From Campanula takesimana (Eukaryota; Streptophyta; Magnoliopsida; Asterales; Campanulaceae), in contig JAOWBW010001311.1 in assembly GCA_026119855.1 (NCBI GenBank), positions 124,001 to 188,000 of the forward strand: 64,000 bases of DNA. The letters run 5' to 3'. The position numbers were made by a program, and so were the translations under genes. Shown here in pieces: positions 1-11,100 of this stretch (position 1 is the stretch's first letter; each line of letters opens with the position of its first letter). Under the pieces are notes generated by a model that saw only the letters and a program-made list of their open reading frames with translations, was not told where the DNA came from and ran no database searches.

Positions 1-239
1 CCAAGTGTCATATCCCCTGGACCCGCCTTATCTAAAACAGTAAACAAATAAAGGGTGAGAATAAATCTCAGTAAGCTACTAAAATGCAACTACGTTACAT
101 GCTGATATGATAATCATAAAGAAACAATATCAACAAGTAATCACATAGCATATAATACATAACATGAGAGATAACATCAACTCATATACCACAATTACCA
201 CATAGCCCACACTCCGGTGGATACCAAGCCAAGGTTTAC
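1..239 (-). mobile_element. Probable Gypsy-type LTR, left portion (split by nested insertion)
   Basis: Sequence to the left of the nested Copia element. Removing that element joins position 239 directly to 11240, so this piece and 11240-13329 were once continuous. The right-hand piece ends at 13329 in the complement of TGTAACGACCCC, a common start for plant Ty3/Gypsy LTRs, which suggests a minus-strand LTR running off the left edge. No Gypsy coding sequence is visible, so the class rests on the terminus alone. Positions 95-239 recur at 11095-11239. Confidence 0.4.
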
Positions 240-1926
240 TGTTGGTCCCTAAAGGGGCAACAAGGGTGTGAAAATCGCTATAGGGGGGGGGTGAATAGCG
301 TTTTAAAAATTCTTTTCAAACCCTTTTGCAATTCAATGGCAGATGCGCACAACTCTTATTTTGGCTAAGTATAGCGCGCAGCAAGAGTGTGAAATGCACA
401 GCGGAAATTTAAAGCAGCTCTGCTCAGGGTATACTGCGCAGAGATAAAAACGCACGCGCTAAGTATGAGGCTAAAGAGTGGCGCAAAATGGGATTCTAAG
501 GCAAAATGAGCAATAACAATTATAGCATCAAAGAGTGGCAATCTGAAAGATCAAACAAAGCAGTTCATAAAAAGTTAAGCAGGGAATATGCAATAAGTAA
601 TGAACACGCTATTTGGAGAGGTTCGATCGAAGAAAGATCTACATCCTCTACCAAGATGGTTAGTCTTGGATTTCTAATGGAGATCTTATTATATGAGAGA
701 GTATTACAAATTACAACATTTGAGCTCAATACTAACTCAAGATCTATTATCTATGAAGAACAAATCCTAGACTAAACCGGTGTATCTCAAGAAGTTCAAT
801 CAAAATGATCAAAGCTTCAAGAGGTGTGTGTGTGACAGAAATTCTGGGCTCTATGAATATGAAAGATGAAGAGCACCAAGAATTCTGGTGATATAGGCTT
901 TGTGATATGAGCAGGAGTTTTGAAGGTTTGAAGATCTTGAAGGCTGTTCTAAAGAATCTGGAAAAACTAAGCAGCAGTCTTTAGATCTTCATGGTTTCTC
1001 AGTGAAGCATGAAACTCGAGCTCTGAAGCATAATGGCCAACAAGAGGTGCTTGATCAAAGAAGATGATCAAGGGCCGATGAAAAGGGCTGAATTCGAAGG
1101 CAGCTTCAAAGGCAGCTTGGAAATGAAGATGAGCAGACTATTTATAGCTGAGAGCTTGAATATAGCCGTTGGAGCTCTGAGCAAGGACAATGAGCTGGCA
1201 CAACATGATTGGTGCGCAGGTGTCCTTTATAGCCGTTGGGGCTCTGATCAAAGATGATGACCTGGCACAATATGATTGGTGTGCAGGTGATTTAGAGCCG
1301 TTGGAAACTGAGCATGAAGACCAAATTCAAGAGCTTCTTTTAGAAGGTTGACAGCTGTCTTTACTTGAGATATTATGTTTGAGCGCATCTCCACCGTTGG
1401 CTATGCTGAGTGTGCAGAATTTGTCGTTTGTGCACACCTCAGCTTTTTAATAAGCGTGCATCTTCTAGGCGTTTTCCAAACTTTCTAGAATGTGAGATCA
1501 GGAGATGAGGAACTTGACCAAGGTTGTGTCCGCGCACAAAAGGCATGCGCATTGCCGGCACGCATGGATTCAGCGCATGAGCAGCATGCGCACCATGCTT
1601 GGTCACAAAAAGATCTCTTTGGAGTTTAGGAAATAAGATCTTAAAAATTGAGCAGGGTCAAGGGCTGCGCAATATATCTATGCGCAGTGGCGACCTGCGC
1701 AGAGAATATCCTGCGCAGTGAAACGAATCCTGCTTAGGAAATCTTCGATCTTTAAAGCTTCAAGTCCTATAATCTAAGCCTATACTATAACAAGGACTTA
1801 GCTAAAAATTTGAAGTTATAAACTTCTTTACATGAGGTCCTAAAGTCCATAAAAAAATACTCATAGGTTATGGTATCAATCAATTCTAACAAATGTAGGA
1901 GGGCTAAGTGATGAGCATACCCAACA
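240..1926 (-). repeat. 3' LTR of the Sirevirus-like element (complete)
   Basis: Runs from TGTTGGTCCC at 240 to ...ACCCAACA at 1926, so both TG and CA ends are present. The polypurine tract follows directly on the internal side. Length is about 1,687 bp. It contains a partial tandem repeat of about 68 bp (1161-1305), seen as repeated blocks around AGCCGTTGG and GGTGCGCAGG, and nine TGCGCA hexamers. Short open frames on the plus strand at 506-775 and 1033-1257 recur in the other LTR. They are antisense to the element and are not credible genes. Confidence 0.85.
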
Positions 1927-1942
1927 ATCTCCCCCTAAATGA
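1927..1942 (-). promoter_or_regulatory. Polypurine tract
   Basis: The minus strand reads TTTAGGGGGAGAT immediately before the 3' LTR, a typical plant Copia polypurine tract that primes plus-strand DNA synthesis. It sets the 3' LTR start at 1926 rather than at the shorter end shared with the 5' LTR. Confidence 0.8.
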
Positions 1943-2480
1943 TTGATGCCATTACCTACTATAGCAAAGGCAATTCATTGTACTTGATAATAACATGTCC
2001 ATAAAAATGTGAATGGTAAATCATGCCTCAAGTCAATGCACACACTAGCCAGTGCTATAGATTTCTAATCTATCCAAAAGATTAAAAACTTATAAGATGG
2101 GAAAGATAGAAATGTCATTCAGAGCATACAAATAATGTGAGATGAAGTTTTAAGTATGCGTTTAAACTGAATGTTTAAACATCATGCGTAGAAGACATGA
2201 GCAGTTAAGATTATGCGCATGTGTTTCAGTAATAATGCATTCAATGTTCCACAAACGAATGATTTGAATTGAACAAGGTTTTTGTGAAAGCTTTATGATG
2301 CATTCTTCTCATTAAAACTTTGAAAGATTAACTGTTTACAGATTACAAGTTTTAATCGAGGAAAAAACAAAAGAGAGGTGCGCACAAAAACAAAAGCGCA
2401 CGAAATGAAAGCGCATGAAACATACTGCGCAAACGAGAATTAAAAAGTCAAACGAAAAACAAATTACTTACAAAGGAAAT

Positions 2481-5419
2481 CTAATCTATGTTGATCCGTT
2501 GCAGGGCTTCGCGCATCTCATTCTGAAGACCGTTGAATTTGTTCATGAGTTCCACCTTTAAATTTTGAAATTTGTCCTGGAACTCCACAGGTTTTCCAAC
2601 ATAAATGTTCATTCCTCTGCGCATATCAGCGTTGTCATCCACTAGCTCTCTGAACCTTACTCTGCTGTCCGTCAGGATGGCAGTTTGCGTAGCTTCTAAT
2701 CTTGAGTCAGTATGGAGGCGCTGAGTGTTGACGCTTGCCTGAATGTCTAACATTGCGTAGTCCAATTTGTCGTTGAACGCCATGGAAAAATCTGTCATGG
2801 ACTTGGCAATGCATCGACGCATTTCTTCAATATTATACGCAGAGCCTCCTTGTTCAATCTTCTCTATCTGAGCCACCATCTGCGCTTGAAGGTCATCAAA
2901 TCCTCTATGTAACCCATCTGCAAGGGTTTTCTTGAGCTTTTTCAGAATGTCCCTGAGTCCACCATCAAGCGCTCCAAAAGTGCACACATTTTTGAGTTGT
3001 GCGCTGACATTTTCAAGCTGAGCACTGATGGATTTCAGGGAGTCCAGGATAAGATGTTCCAAAGTGATAGGAATTTTTTCTTGCACAGGCTCAGATGGAC
3101 TTGCCTTTGCTTTAGCACTCTCCGTGCTTTCTTTTGCCTTTGCTTCTTTGGCAGCTTTCTCCCCCTTAATGGTATCAATCTTCAAACGCTGCATATCAAG
3201 ACGATATAATAAAGCAATTTGAGCAGTAAGGAGTTGATTACGCTGTAGCTGCGTAGCGACTTGATTCGCTTGAACAGAATGCAAGCTCTGCACGATCTGG
3301 CGCAGCTCAGCTGAAGAGGTAGGAGTCTCAGGGGCTGAAGATGGAGAATGAACTGGAGAAGAATCACTGCTGTCGGTGGCTGTGGAACTAGTGCGGCGCT
3401 TCTTCAATCCTTTGGCGCTGCTGCGCACTTTTTGCTTGAGACGAGAAGAGGTATGTGCGATATCAGCACTGGGGATGGCTTCTTGAGAGGCTTTGTGCAT
3501 TTGCTCCCCCTCAACAGTATCATCATCTGAATCACCACGGAAAGCAGCCTTGCGCTTCATAGTGGTTGGCTTTGAGTGAGCAGGCGCTGGAATGCTGGTA
3601 GGATCTGCCTCTTTGATAGAAATCCCTTTGGTGGATTGAACCAAAGGAATATCCTTGAGCTTTTTGCTACTGAGCGGAGCAATGCCCTTCCCCTTGCGAT
3701 TGTACGCTTCTTCTGCGGTCTCTTGCGCAGCATCCGATGAAGATCTTTTTGCACTCTTCTTGGATTTGACCACAGGAATTGGGCCTATCCAGGGTTCCTT
3801 GTTGGGAGCGGCATCAGACAGCCAGATTTCATAGTAATCGGCGTTGCCTATCTCACTGCACAAATTCTGAAGGTGTACTCTTGAATAGTACTTTGCGTCG
3901 CATGACTGCTTCTTGATTGACTTTTCTTCAACATAGGTGGCCAATTCACCATAAGTCAATAGGAGTTTGGTTAGCAGTCTGCAGTGAGTACGGTACTTGG
4001 TCTTCCCTGCGTTCAGCTTCTTCTCATAGCTTGTCATCCCCTTCACAATCTCATTGAATATTATCTGCGGCCAGTCTAGTTGATCTTCGTTGAAGATGGC
4101 TGCGCAGTATTCCCACTGCTTAGAGATGAAATGTCCATTATTTCCATTTTTGCAGTTGAGGGAATCTCCAATTAGGGTGCACAGGTGATACATCACCTCA
4201 CCAAATTCCTTTCGATTATACATTGGCCACTTCTTGTTGAGGGAAGGAATGCCAATGAGCTTCTGTGCAAGTGCATTTTGATGAGCCTCATCATAGCTGA
4301 CTGAAGAGCTATCAACATTGAAGTTTAGGAGGCTGCGAATGTGATTGGGGTGAACCACTACATCACTGCTCTGAACGGTGGCCATGATCATGTCTGTTGT
4401 CTTGCCCTCAAGTTGCGCAGGAACAACTCTTGCTGTCTTGAAGAATTCATCTAACAGCGCAGGCACTATGAAGGATTGCTCAAGAGTGAATAAAGGAAGA
4501 ATGCCGGAGGTGCTGAGAAGATGAAGCAGATGACGACCAATCGCATCTAAAGAGAGATCTGCCTGAATAAGTTCCCAACCCAGAATGAAATAAACGTGTC
4601 CCTGCGTAAAACAATAGATAGAATTAGACAACCTATTGCTTATGGAGCTGTGCGCATATGCAAGTAATGCAGATATACCTTGGCACAAGTTCCATGATAA
4701 ACAAAATTATGCGCAGAAAATAGAGGGTGCGCAAAAATAATTAGAATGCATACGCAGAGGGATCATGCACACAGAGAATAAGTACTGGATAAGGAGTGTG
4801 CGCAGAAAAAATATATACACCTATATGCGCAGAAATCTATGCGCAGGAAACTGTGCGCAGAGCACAAAGATGGGGGGATGAAAAATAGACTAAATAAAAT
4901 AATAAAAAATATTTAAGAATATGAACACCCAAGAACACTGAAAAACAAAAGTTGACAAAATTCAACAAAAAGTACATCGAAATGACGGCGAGAACAGGAC
5001 GAAGTCAACCATGTAAAAAGTATGGTCAATGACGTTAAAACAAACCCAGAAAGTCAGAAAAACGGTTCGACTGCTAAGGAAGTTACGAAGCTCAGAAATT
5101 TACGAAAAACATATGTAACGACCATAGATCACGAAATAAACTACATGAAGGAATAGATCAGGCAAATACGAACACAACACAACGATCGATTTCAAAAATG
5201 ATCAGTAAATAAGGGAGAAATCGAAAAAGGGAGTCTTGAGACTTCCAAGAACAACAATGGCGAGAGAAAAAAATAAGAAGTTATAGTGAAACATACCATG
5301 TCTTTGACGGTGGGATGCCTTGATTGTCGTTCTACTTCTTCTTTGTGAGAGTTTCCAGAGTGCGAAGAAGAGTCAGAGATGATAATTTCTGGTTGAGTTT
5401 TGGTTTTCTTGGGAGCCAT
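2481..5419 (-). CDS. Third ORF of the retrotransposon: plant-transposon-domain, coiled-coil protein (two exons)
   Basis: The open frame 2481-4688 has no good ATG near its start (the upstream end is a TTG), which points to splicing. An ATG frame at 5419 runs 41 codons to a donor ATG|GTATGT at 5297. An acceptor ACGCAG|GG precedes 4601. Both junctions are phase 0, giving 747 residues. The N-terminal third resembles the 'putative plant transposon protein' region common in plant retroelement ORFs. Residues about 330-450 are Ser/Lys-rich with basic runs such as KGLKKRR that could be nuclear signals. The C-terminal half is Gln/Lys/Glu-rich and likely coiled coil. I see no signal peptide or membrane span, so an envelope role is not supported. 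It lies downstream of pol on the same strand. Its openness beside dead gag-pol suggests selection or very recent insertion. The splice model is inferred. Confidence 0.65.
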
Positions 5420-5629
5420 TGAAATGGTTTAGAAAGAAGGAAGGTTGAGGTTGAAGAAAAGAACAGGAAATGAGAGAAGAGGGTTTAGAGCGGAAGTTGG
5501 AAAGGGAGTGAGAAAGTTTAGAGGGAAGAGAGAGAAGTAGAGAGAGAAACGGTTTAAGTAGGGAAGGAGAAGTTAGGCGCACGATAGCTACGAAATGTTT
5601 GAGAAAATGTATAGTGGCGCAGGATAGCA

Positions 5630-5896
5630 ATACCACGTGTCACAAAAGGGAACGCGCGTGCGCAGGCCTATGCGCGCGTGTGCGTGAAGTTCTAAGCCGG
5701 TCACTGTCAAGTCGACTTCCTCATAAATGGTGAGTCAGTGAAAGGACGGGCGCACGTTAGCAGGGTGACGTGTCCGAATGGGGAATGCGCGTGCGCAGTC
5801 TTTGCGCGCGCGTGTGTCAGCGAAAAGAGGCTGACGGCTGTCGCATCACCTTCCTCATTAAATGGTGAGCAGGCATACGAAAGCAGGCGCTATCAC
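5630..5896. repeat. Tandem duplication, unit about 133 bp
   Basis: Two diverged head-to-tail copies start near 5630 and 5764. Landmarks recur with an offset of 133-134 bp: GCGCGTGCGCAG at 5654 and 5787, and CCTCAT(T)AAATGGTGAG at 5719 and 5853. They lie between pol and the third ORF of the retrotransposon, just upstream of the ORF's first exon, and are rich in alternating GCGCGTG. Confidence 0.7.
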
Positions 5897-6077
5897 AATC
5901 GCAATTTGCATTGATGACACTGGGATATGCGCAAGGGTAAAAAGGTAATTTCCCAAGAAAATTCGAAAAAATAAAAGCGCGGGAAAAATTGAATTATACA
6001 AGTACCCTTGTGACTCAGCGTTGACTTTTCAGTCAAGGACCTATGTGCAAAATCTAATGAATAGAACACTTACCTGC

Positions 6078-6250
6078 GGTCCACGATGAATTGCGCGTGG
6101 ATAGTTATGCGCAGCGCATTTATAGCGCAGAGATTCTGTAAATCTTAGAACTGTTGTTTCATGTGGTCCATGATGATTTGCGCGTGGATAATCATGCGCA
6201 GCACAATGATAGCGCAGAGATTCCATAAATCTCAGAACTGTTGTTTCATG
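6078..6250. repeat. Tandem duplication, unit 87 bp
   Basis: Two adjacent copies (6078-6164 and 6165-6250) begin GGTCCA and share GCGCGTGGATA, ATGCGCAGC and AGAACTGTTGTTTCATG. The unit is a multiple of three, so a 29-residue repeat appears on the minus strand, but no start or homology supports a protein. Each unit carries TGCGCA. Confidence 0.8.
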
Positions 6251-6486
6251 CGCAGACAGTTGTTTGCGCAGGTGTTGCACAGGGCGCATGAAACTTAACC
6301 TATTTTCCACACTTATCAAGCAAATACATTAGTATCAATAAATCATAAGGACAAGTTAGCTAAGATTAAGCATACCCATTTTTCTTTTCAAGAGATCACT
6401 TGTTAATTCTTGAAGAGATGATATTAGATGTTGATGAGCTTGATAATAGTGCTTGGCAGGATTGAAAAACTGCTATGGTGGACATA

Positions 6487-8290
6487 TTATCGCAGAATGG
6501 GATAATTCTCATCATGAATCCCATAGTCCACAGGTTGTTGCTTTATCCATAAGATTTGGCAGCAGCAACTTTCACCAGCAATATATTCTGCTTCAGTAGT
6601 GGAGATGGACACAGCAGCTTGCCTCTTGCTTGCCCATGCTAAGTCGATTTCCAAGGAAATGACCAGTTCCACTTGTGCTCTTCCTGTCAATTGTGCACGC
6701 TGCGTAGTCCGCATCTGAATAATCTACAATTTTAAAGTTCGAATCTTTGGTGTACCAAAGTCCAAGGTTAACAGAGCTAAAAATATATCTAATATTTTTA
6801 CAGCAGTTGTGTGCTTCGGAAGAATTAGCGTGATAGTGCGCACATATCCAGTCAACATAATATCTTGGCCAGCTAGTAGAAGATAAAGGAGAGTTTATCA
6901 TACCTAGATATAGTCTGATCAACTTTACCTTTTAAGTCTGTTAAATTTGTTGCTTGTGGCCATTGGAGTGTCGTATGCTTTAGCATTCAAGTCCAAACTT
7001 CTTGATTGAGTTCCCAGTGTACTTGACTTGGTTTGCGAAGATGTTATCATTCAATTGCTTGATTTGAAGCCCGAGGAAGAAAGTGATTTCTCCCATCATG
7101 CTCATCTCAAACTTGCTTTTTATTTGCTTTTCAAAGCGCTTACAAAGTAACTCATTAGTAGAGCCAAATATAATATCATCGACATAAATTTGAACAAGCA
7201 AAGAATGATCATTATACTTAGCAATAAAAGAGTTGTATCGATTTTACCGCGCTTGAAGCCTTTCTCTAGTAGGAATTTTGATTGCGTATTGTACCATGCT
7301 TTTGGAGTTTGCTTAAGACAGTGCAAAGCTTTCTTGCTTTGATTCTGTGATTCTTCCATTCTTATCCATCTTGTTTCCGAACACCCATTGAAGTGCTGAA
7401 TAGAGGTTGAGCTTTTCTTGCACTTCTTGCATAGCATCGATCCATCTTAAAACATGGAGCACTCTATCAATCTTCTTTGATTCGACATGAGAGATAAACG
7501 AATGCTACACCGCAAAGTTTGATGCTCTCGATGTGCGAATCCCTATATTATGATGATAGGAATACGAAGATCAGTGGGAATTTCATTTGCTTCAGCATCA
7601 CGATCATCAAAGGTGATTTGTTGAAGTGGAGAAACATCATGCGCAGAAGGAGGTGTTTGCGCATCAGGAGTTGCAACTTCAGGCGCAACATTTATAGTAT
7701 GCGCATGAGATGGACTGATTCTGAATCTGCTTGATCTATGTCCTGCGCAGGAATAGAATTACTGCGCACCTGTCTAAAAAGCTCAGCAGAGTCATCAGAA
7801 TCATTGGGAGCCAAATGTGGCTCAAGGAGAGAATGCTTATTAAAAAGTAGCATGTACAGATACTAAAATGACTAGAGATTTATTTTATTAAGATCATGAA
7901 AAGCTTTATAGAATGATTGGCATACCCAACGAGAATACCTTCATCTGCTTTGGTGTCGACTATTACCTCAATAGCGTTTGCAGCCAAAGAACTTGAAGAA
8001 AGTAATGTTGGGCGCTTTCTCTTTCTCCATAGATTGTATGGAGTATAGATGTAGGCTTTGTAGATGAGGGATCTTATTCTGAGTAAAGCATGCACCGATG
8101 ACAGCTTCTTCCCATAAATACATTTAGAAGTACTGCTTCTACTATCATTGTTTATCCATCCTCAATCAACGAGTGATTCTTTCCACAACGCCATTTTGTT
8201 GCAGAACTCCAGCAGCAGAGAAATTGTGAAGAATACCATTTGTTGGTTCTTGTTGGTTCTCACAATATTGAGTGACATCGTTGTTCATAA
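6487..8290 (-). pseudogene. Degenerate Copia pol (integrase end, RT, RNase H)
   Basis: Frameshifted pieces of a Copia polyprotein on the minus strand, in the right order. They are an integrase segment with the QQNGVVER signature (about 8165-8250), an integrase C-terminal part with TPYNLW (7880-8095), RT with YVDDIIFGS (6980-7201), and RNase H with the SDADYA and STTEAEYIA motifs (6487-6922). Normal pol is about 3.5 kb, so protease, much of integrase and the first part of RT are lost. It cannot make active enzymes, so the element must rely on a relative for movement. Confidence 0.8.
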
Positions 8291-9019
8291 ATTCTGTTCT
8301 ATTGAAGTGTTGAACTCAATTGACGTCTTCTATGTTTGGAGATTTAGAAATAGAGCAGCCAGGATATCATTAGAGATACCACAGGTTGGTCCAATGCTTC
8401 GCGGTAGTGGGCGGTTCAAACATATGATGTGAAGCGGATGTAAGCGTTTTAACATTGGAGCAATCTTGCTGGAGGAAAACTGCTCAGGTTGCTTACTAAG
8501 CTGGCATGGTGCTTACACCATTGCTAGCTGCTTTCACTTAGGTTCATTGCTACAAAACAAGGATTAGTAATAGAAATTATAGCGGTAAGATCAAATAGAT
8601 TGGAAGATGGTCTTACGAGTCCTTGTTAGCAAAGTTAGTCCAGAAACGCCATTTTTGAAGTAACATAGCGTTGAAGAGATGGCATTCCAGAACTTTATCT
8701 CATAATTGATATGGAGAGCAGGTTGCTTGAGACTTAATCTTTTATGATTAGTCCAAATCCAATTATGTGCCCTTTGTTGTTGTCACCATATATTACTGAG
8801 TGATCTCTTCCTTCGTGCGCACCTTTAAGAGTGTTGACATCTCTAGTAGTGTCTAGAATCCACTGTCGATATCAACTGAACTTTGAGAGAGTGCAGTGAA
8901 GTAGATCTTTCCTGCTTGTTGAAATATTAACTTGCGCTCTACAGCACGGTTATCTTTTCAGATCAGCACTCTTTGAGAGATCCCTTGCGCGGCTGCGGAG
9001 TTGGTGATGATGCAGCTTC
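8291..9019. other. Retrotransposon interior without recognisable coding
   Basis: Lies where protease and the integrase N-terminus would be expected. I see only short frames and no motif. It is probably rearranged pol. Confidence 0.5.
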
Positions 9020-9409
9020 TGTTAAGTTGGCGCATGCTCAGGTTCCATTTTAGAAACTTTTGAATCATTGTCAGCATTTGCCATTAAGCAGAGTAGTCCA
9101 TCCTCAGAATCAGCATCGTTGTATTCAGTGTCAAGTCTCCGAGTCTTTAGCTCCTTTTCTGCGCAGTTCTCCTCAGCTACCATTCTGCACTGCTTTGATG
9201 CTTTGTGCGCAGGGTTGCTTTTCCTTGTACTCAAGTTTTGGAGGCATTGAAGTGTAATGTCCTGGTTTTCTGCAGTAAACCAAGTCATCTTTCTTTGAGT
9301 CTCTATGAAAGAGAATACGGATCTTTGCTTGAGGATCCACCAGGTTTGGAGAGCTTTCTGAATTTGATGATGTTTAAGTAGGCGGAGGAATATGTGAAAA
9401 GTTAGCCAT
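9020..9409 (-). pseudogene. Degenerate gag remnant
   Basis: An ATG at 9409, placed as expected just inside the primer site, opens MANFSHIPPPT and then hits a stop at 9374 after eleven codons. Downstream, a zinc-knuckle-like remnant (YCRKPGHY) appears in another frame near 9270-9300. Most of gag between these is deleted. This is the 5' coding end of the non-autonomous retrotransposon. Confidence 0.65.
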
Positions 9410-9490
9410 TGCCCTAGATTTGAAGCCATATTGAATCGGCACCCAAGCTGTTAAGCTTGAAAAACAGAAACATGTTTTATGAAGGTGTTT

Positions 9491-9502
9491 GCTCTGATAC
9501 CA
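9491..9502 (-). promoter_or_regulatory. Primer-binding site (initiator tRNA-Met)
   Basis: The plus strand reads GCTCTGATACCA, identical to the 3' end of plant initiator tRNA-Met, two bases inside the 5' LTR. The minus-strand RNA would therefore carry the complementary TGGTATCAGAGC site where reverse transcription is primed. It fixes the element's orientation as minus. Confidence 0.9.
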
Positions 9503-9504
9503 CT

Positions 9505-11100
9505 TGTTGGTCCCTAAAGGGGCAACAAGGGTGTGAAAATCGCTAGAGGGGGGGGGGGTGAATAGCGTTTTAAAAATTCTTTTCAAACCCTTTTGCAATT
9601 CAATGGCAGATGCGCACAACTCTTATTTTGGCTAAGTATAGCGCGCAGCAAGAGTGTGAAATGCACAGCGGAAATTTAAAGCAGCTCTGCGCAGGGTATA
9701 CTGCGCAGAGATAAAAACGCACGCGCTAAGTATGAGGCTAAAGAGTGGCGCAAAATGGGATTCTAAGGCAAAATGAGCAATAACAATTATAGCATCAAAG
9801 AGTGGCAATCTGAAAGATCAAACAAAGCAGTTCATAAAAAGTTAAGCAGGGAATATGCAATAAGTAATGAACACGCTATTTGGAGAGGTTCGATCGAAGA
9901 AAGATCTACATCCTCTACCAAGATGGTTAGTCTTGGATTTCTAATGGAGATCTTATTATATGAGAGAATATTACAAATTACAACATTTGAGCTCAATACT
10001 AACTCAAGATCTATTATCTATGAAGAACAAATCCTAGACTAAACCGGTGTATCTCAAGAAGTTCAATCAAAATGATCAAAGCTTCAAGAGGTGTGTGTGT
10101 GACAGAAATTCTGGGCTCTATGAATATGAAAGATGAAGAGCACCAAGAATTCTGGTGATATAGGCTTTGTGATATGAGCAGGAGTTTTGAAGGTTTGAAG
10201 ATCTTGAAGGCTGTTCTAAAGAATCTGGAAAAACTAAGCAGCAGTCTTCAGATCTTCATGGTTTCTCAGTGAAGCATGAAACTCGAGCTCTGAAGCATAA
10301 TGGCCAACAAGAGGTGCTTGATCAAAGAAGATGATCAAGGGCCGATGAAAAGGGCTGAATTCGAAGGCAGCTTCAAAGGCAGCTTGGAAATGAAGATGAG
10401 CAGACTATTTATAGCTGAGAGCTTGAATATAGCCGTTGGAGCTCTGAGCAAGGACAATGAGCTGGCACAACATGATTGGTGCGCAGGTGTCCTTTATAGC
10501 CGTTGGGGCTCTGATCAAAGATGATGACCTGGCACAATATGATTGGTGCGCAGGTGATTTAGAGCCGTTGGAGACTGAGCATGAAGACCAAATTCAAGAG
10601 CTTCTTTTAGAAGGTTGACAGCTGTCTTTACTTGAGATATTATGTTTGAGCGCATCTCCACCGTTGGCTATGCTGAGTGTGCAGAATTTGTCGTTTGTGC
10701 ACACCTCAGCTTTTTAATAAGCGTGCATCTTCTAGGCGTTTTCCAAACTTTCTAGAATGTGAGATCAGGAGATGAGGAACTTGACCAAGGTTGTGTCCGC
10801 GCACAAAAGGCATGCGCATTGCCGGCACGCTTGGATTCAGCGCATGAGCAGCATGCGCACCATGCTTGGTCACAAAAAGATCTCTTTGGAGTTTAGGAAA
10901 TAAGATCTTAAAAACTGAGCAGGGTCAAGGGTTGCGCAATATATCTATGCGCAGTGGCGACCTGCGCAGAGAATATCCTGCGCAGTGAAACGAATCCTGC
11001 TTAGGAAATCTTCGATCTTTAAAGCTTCAAGTCCTATAATCTAAGCCTATACTATAACAAGGACTTAGCTAAAAATTTGAAGTTATAAACTTCTTTACAT
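9505..11100 (-). repeat. 5' LTR of the Sirevirus-like element (outer end missing)
   Basis: Matches 240-1833 almost base for base. It stops at TTACAT (11095-11100), where the other LTR continues for another 93 bp to its CA terminus. Beyond the break the sequence becomes a copy of the left genomic flank. Several differences from the 3' LTR fall in TGCGCA hexamers (for example TGCTCA at 422 against TGCGCA here), so this copy keeps eleven of them. Confidence 0.85.

Larger units (their letters stand above)
240..11100 (-). mobile_element. Young non-autonomous Copia (Sirevirus-like) retrotransposon with intact third ORF
   Basis: Two direct repeats (240-1833 and 9505-11100) are near identical; by eye I found about ten mismatches plus a G-run indel in about 1.6 kb. 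They flank a primer-binding site (9491-9502) and a polypurine tract (about 1927-1942), so the element reads right to left. Between the LTRs, gag and pol are reduced to frameshifted scraps of about 3 kb, while a third ORF of 747 codons downstream of pol is open. An extra ORF after pol is the layout of the Sirevirus lineage of Copia. Nearly identical LTRs beside a ruined gag-pol mean it was probably mobilised in trans and inserted recently. The TGCGCA palindrome is strongly enriched throughout. The 5' end is abnormal: about 93 bp of the LTR terminus is absent and 145 bp of flank is duplicated. Confidence 0.85.

Noticed and set aside
506..1257. Plus-strand ORFs of 89 and 74 codons, repeated at 9773-10524
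   Set aside because: Their conservation comes only from the LTR duplication. They are antisense to the element and match no known family.
2481..4688. Envelope protein interpretation of the third ORF
   Set aside because: No signal peptide, transmembrane span or fusion-like segment is visible.
9491..9502. tRNA-like sequence
   Set aside because: Only the 12-base 3' end of initiator tRNA-Met is present. It is the retrotransposon primer site, not a tRNA gene.
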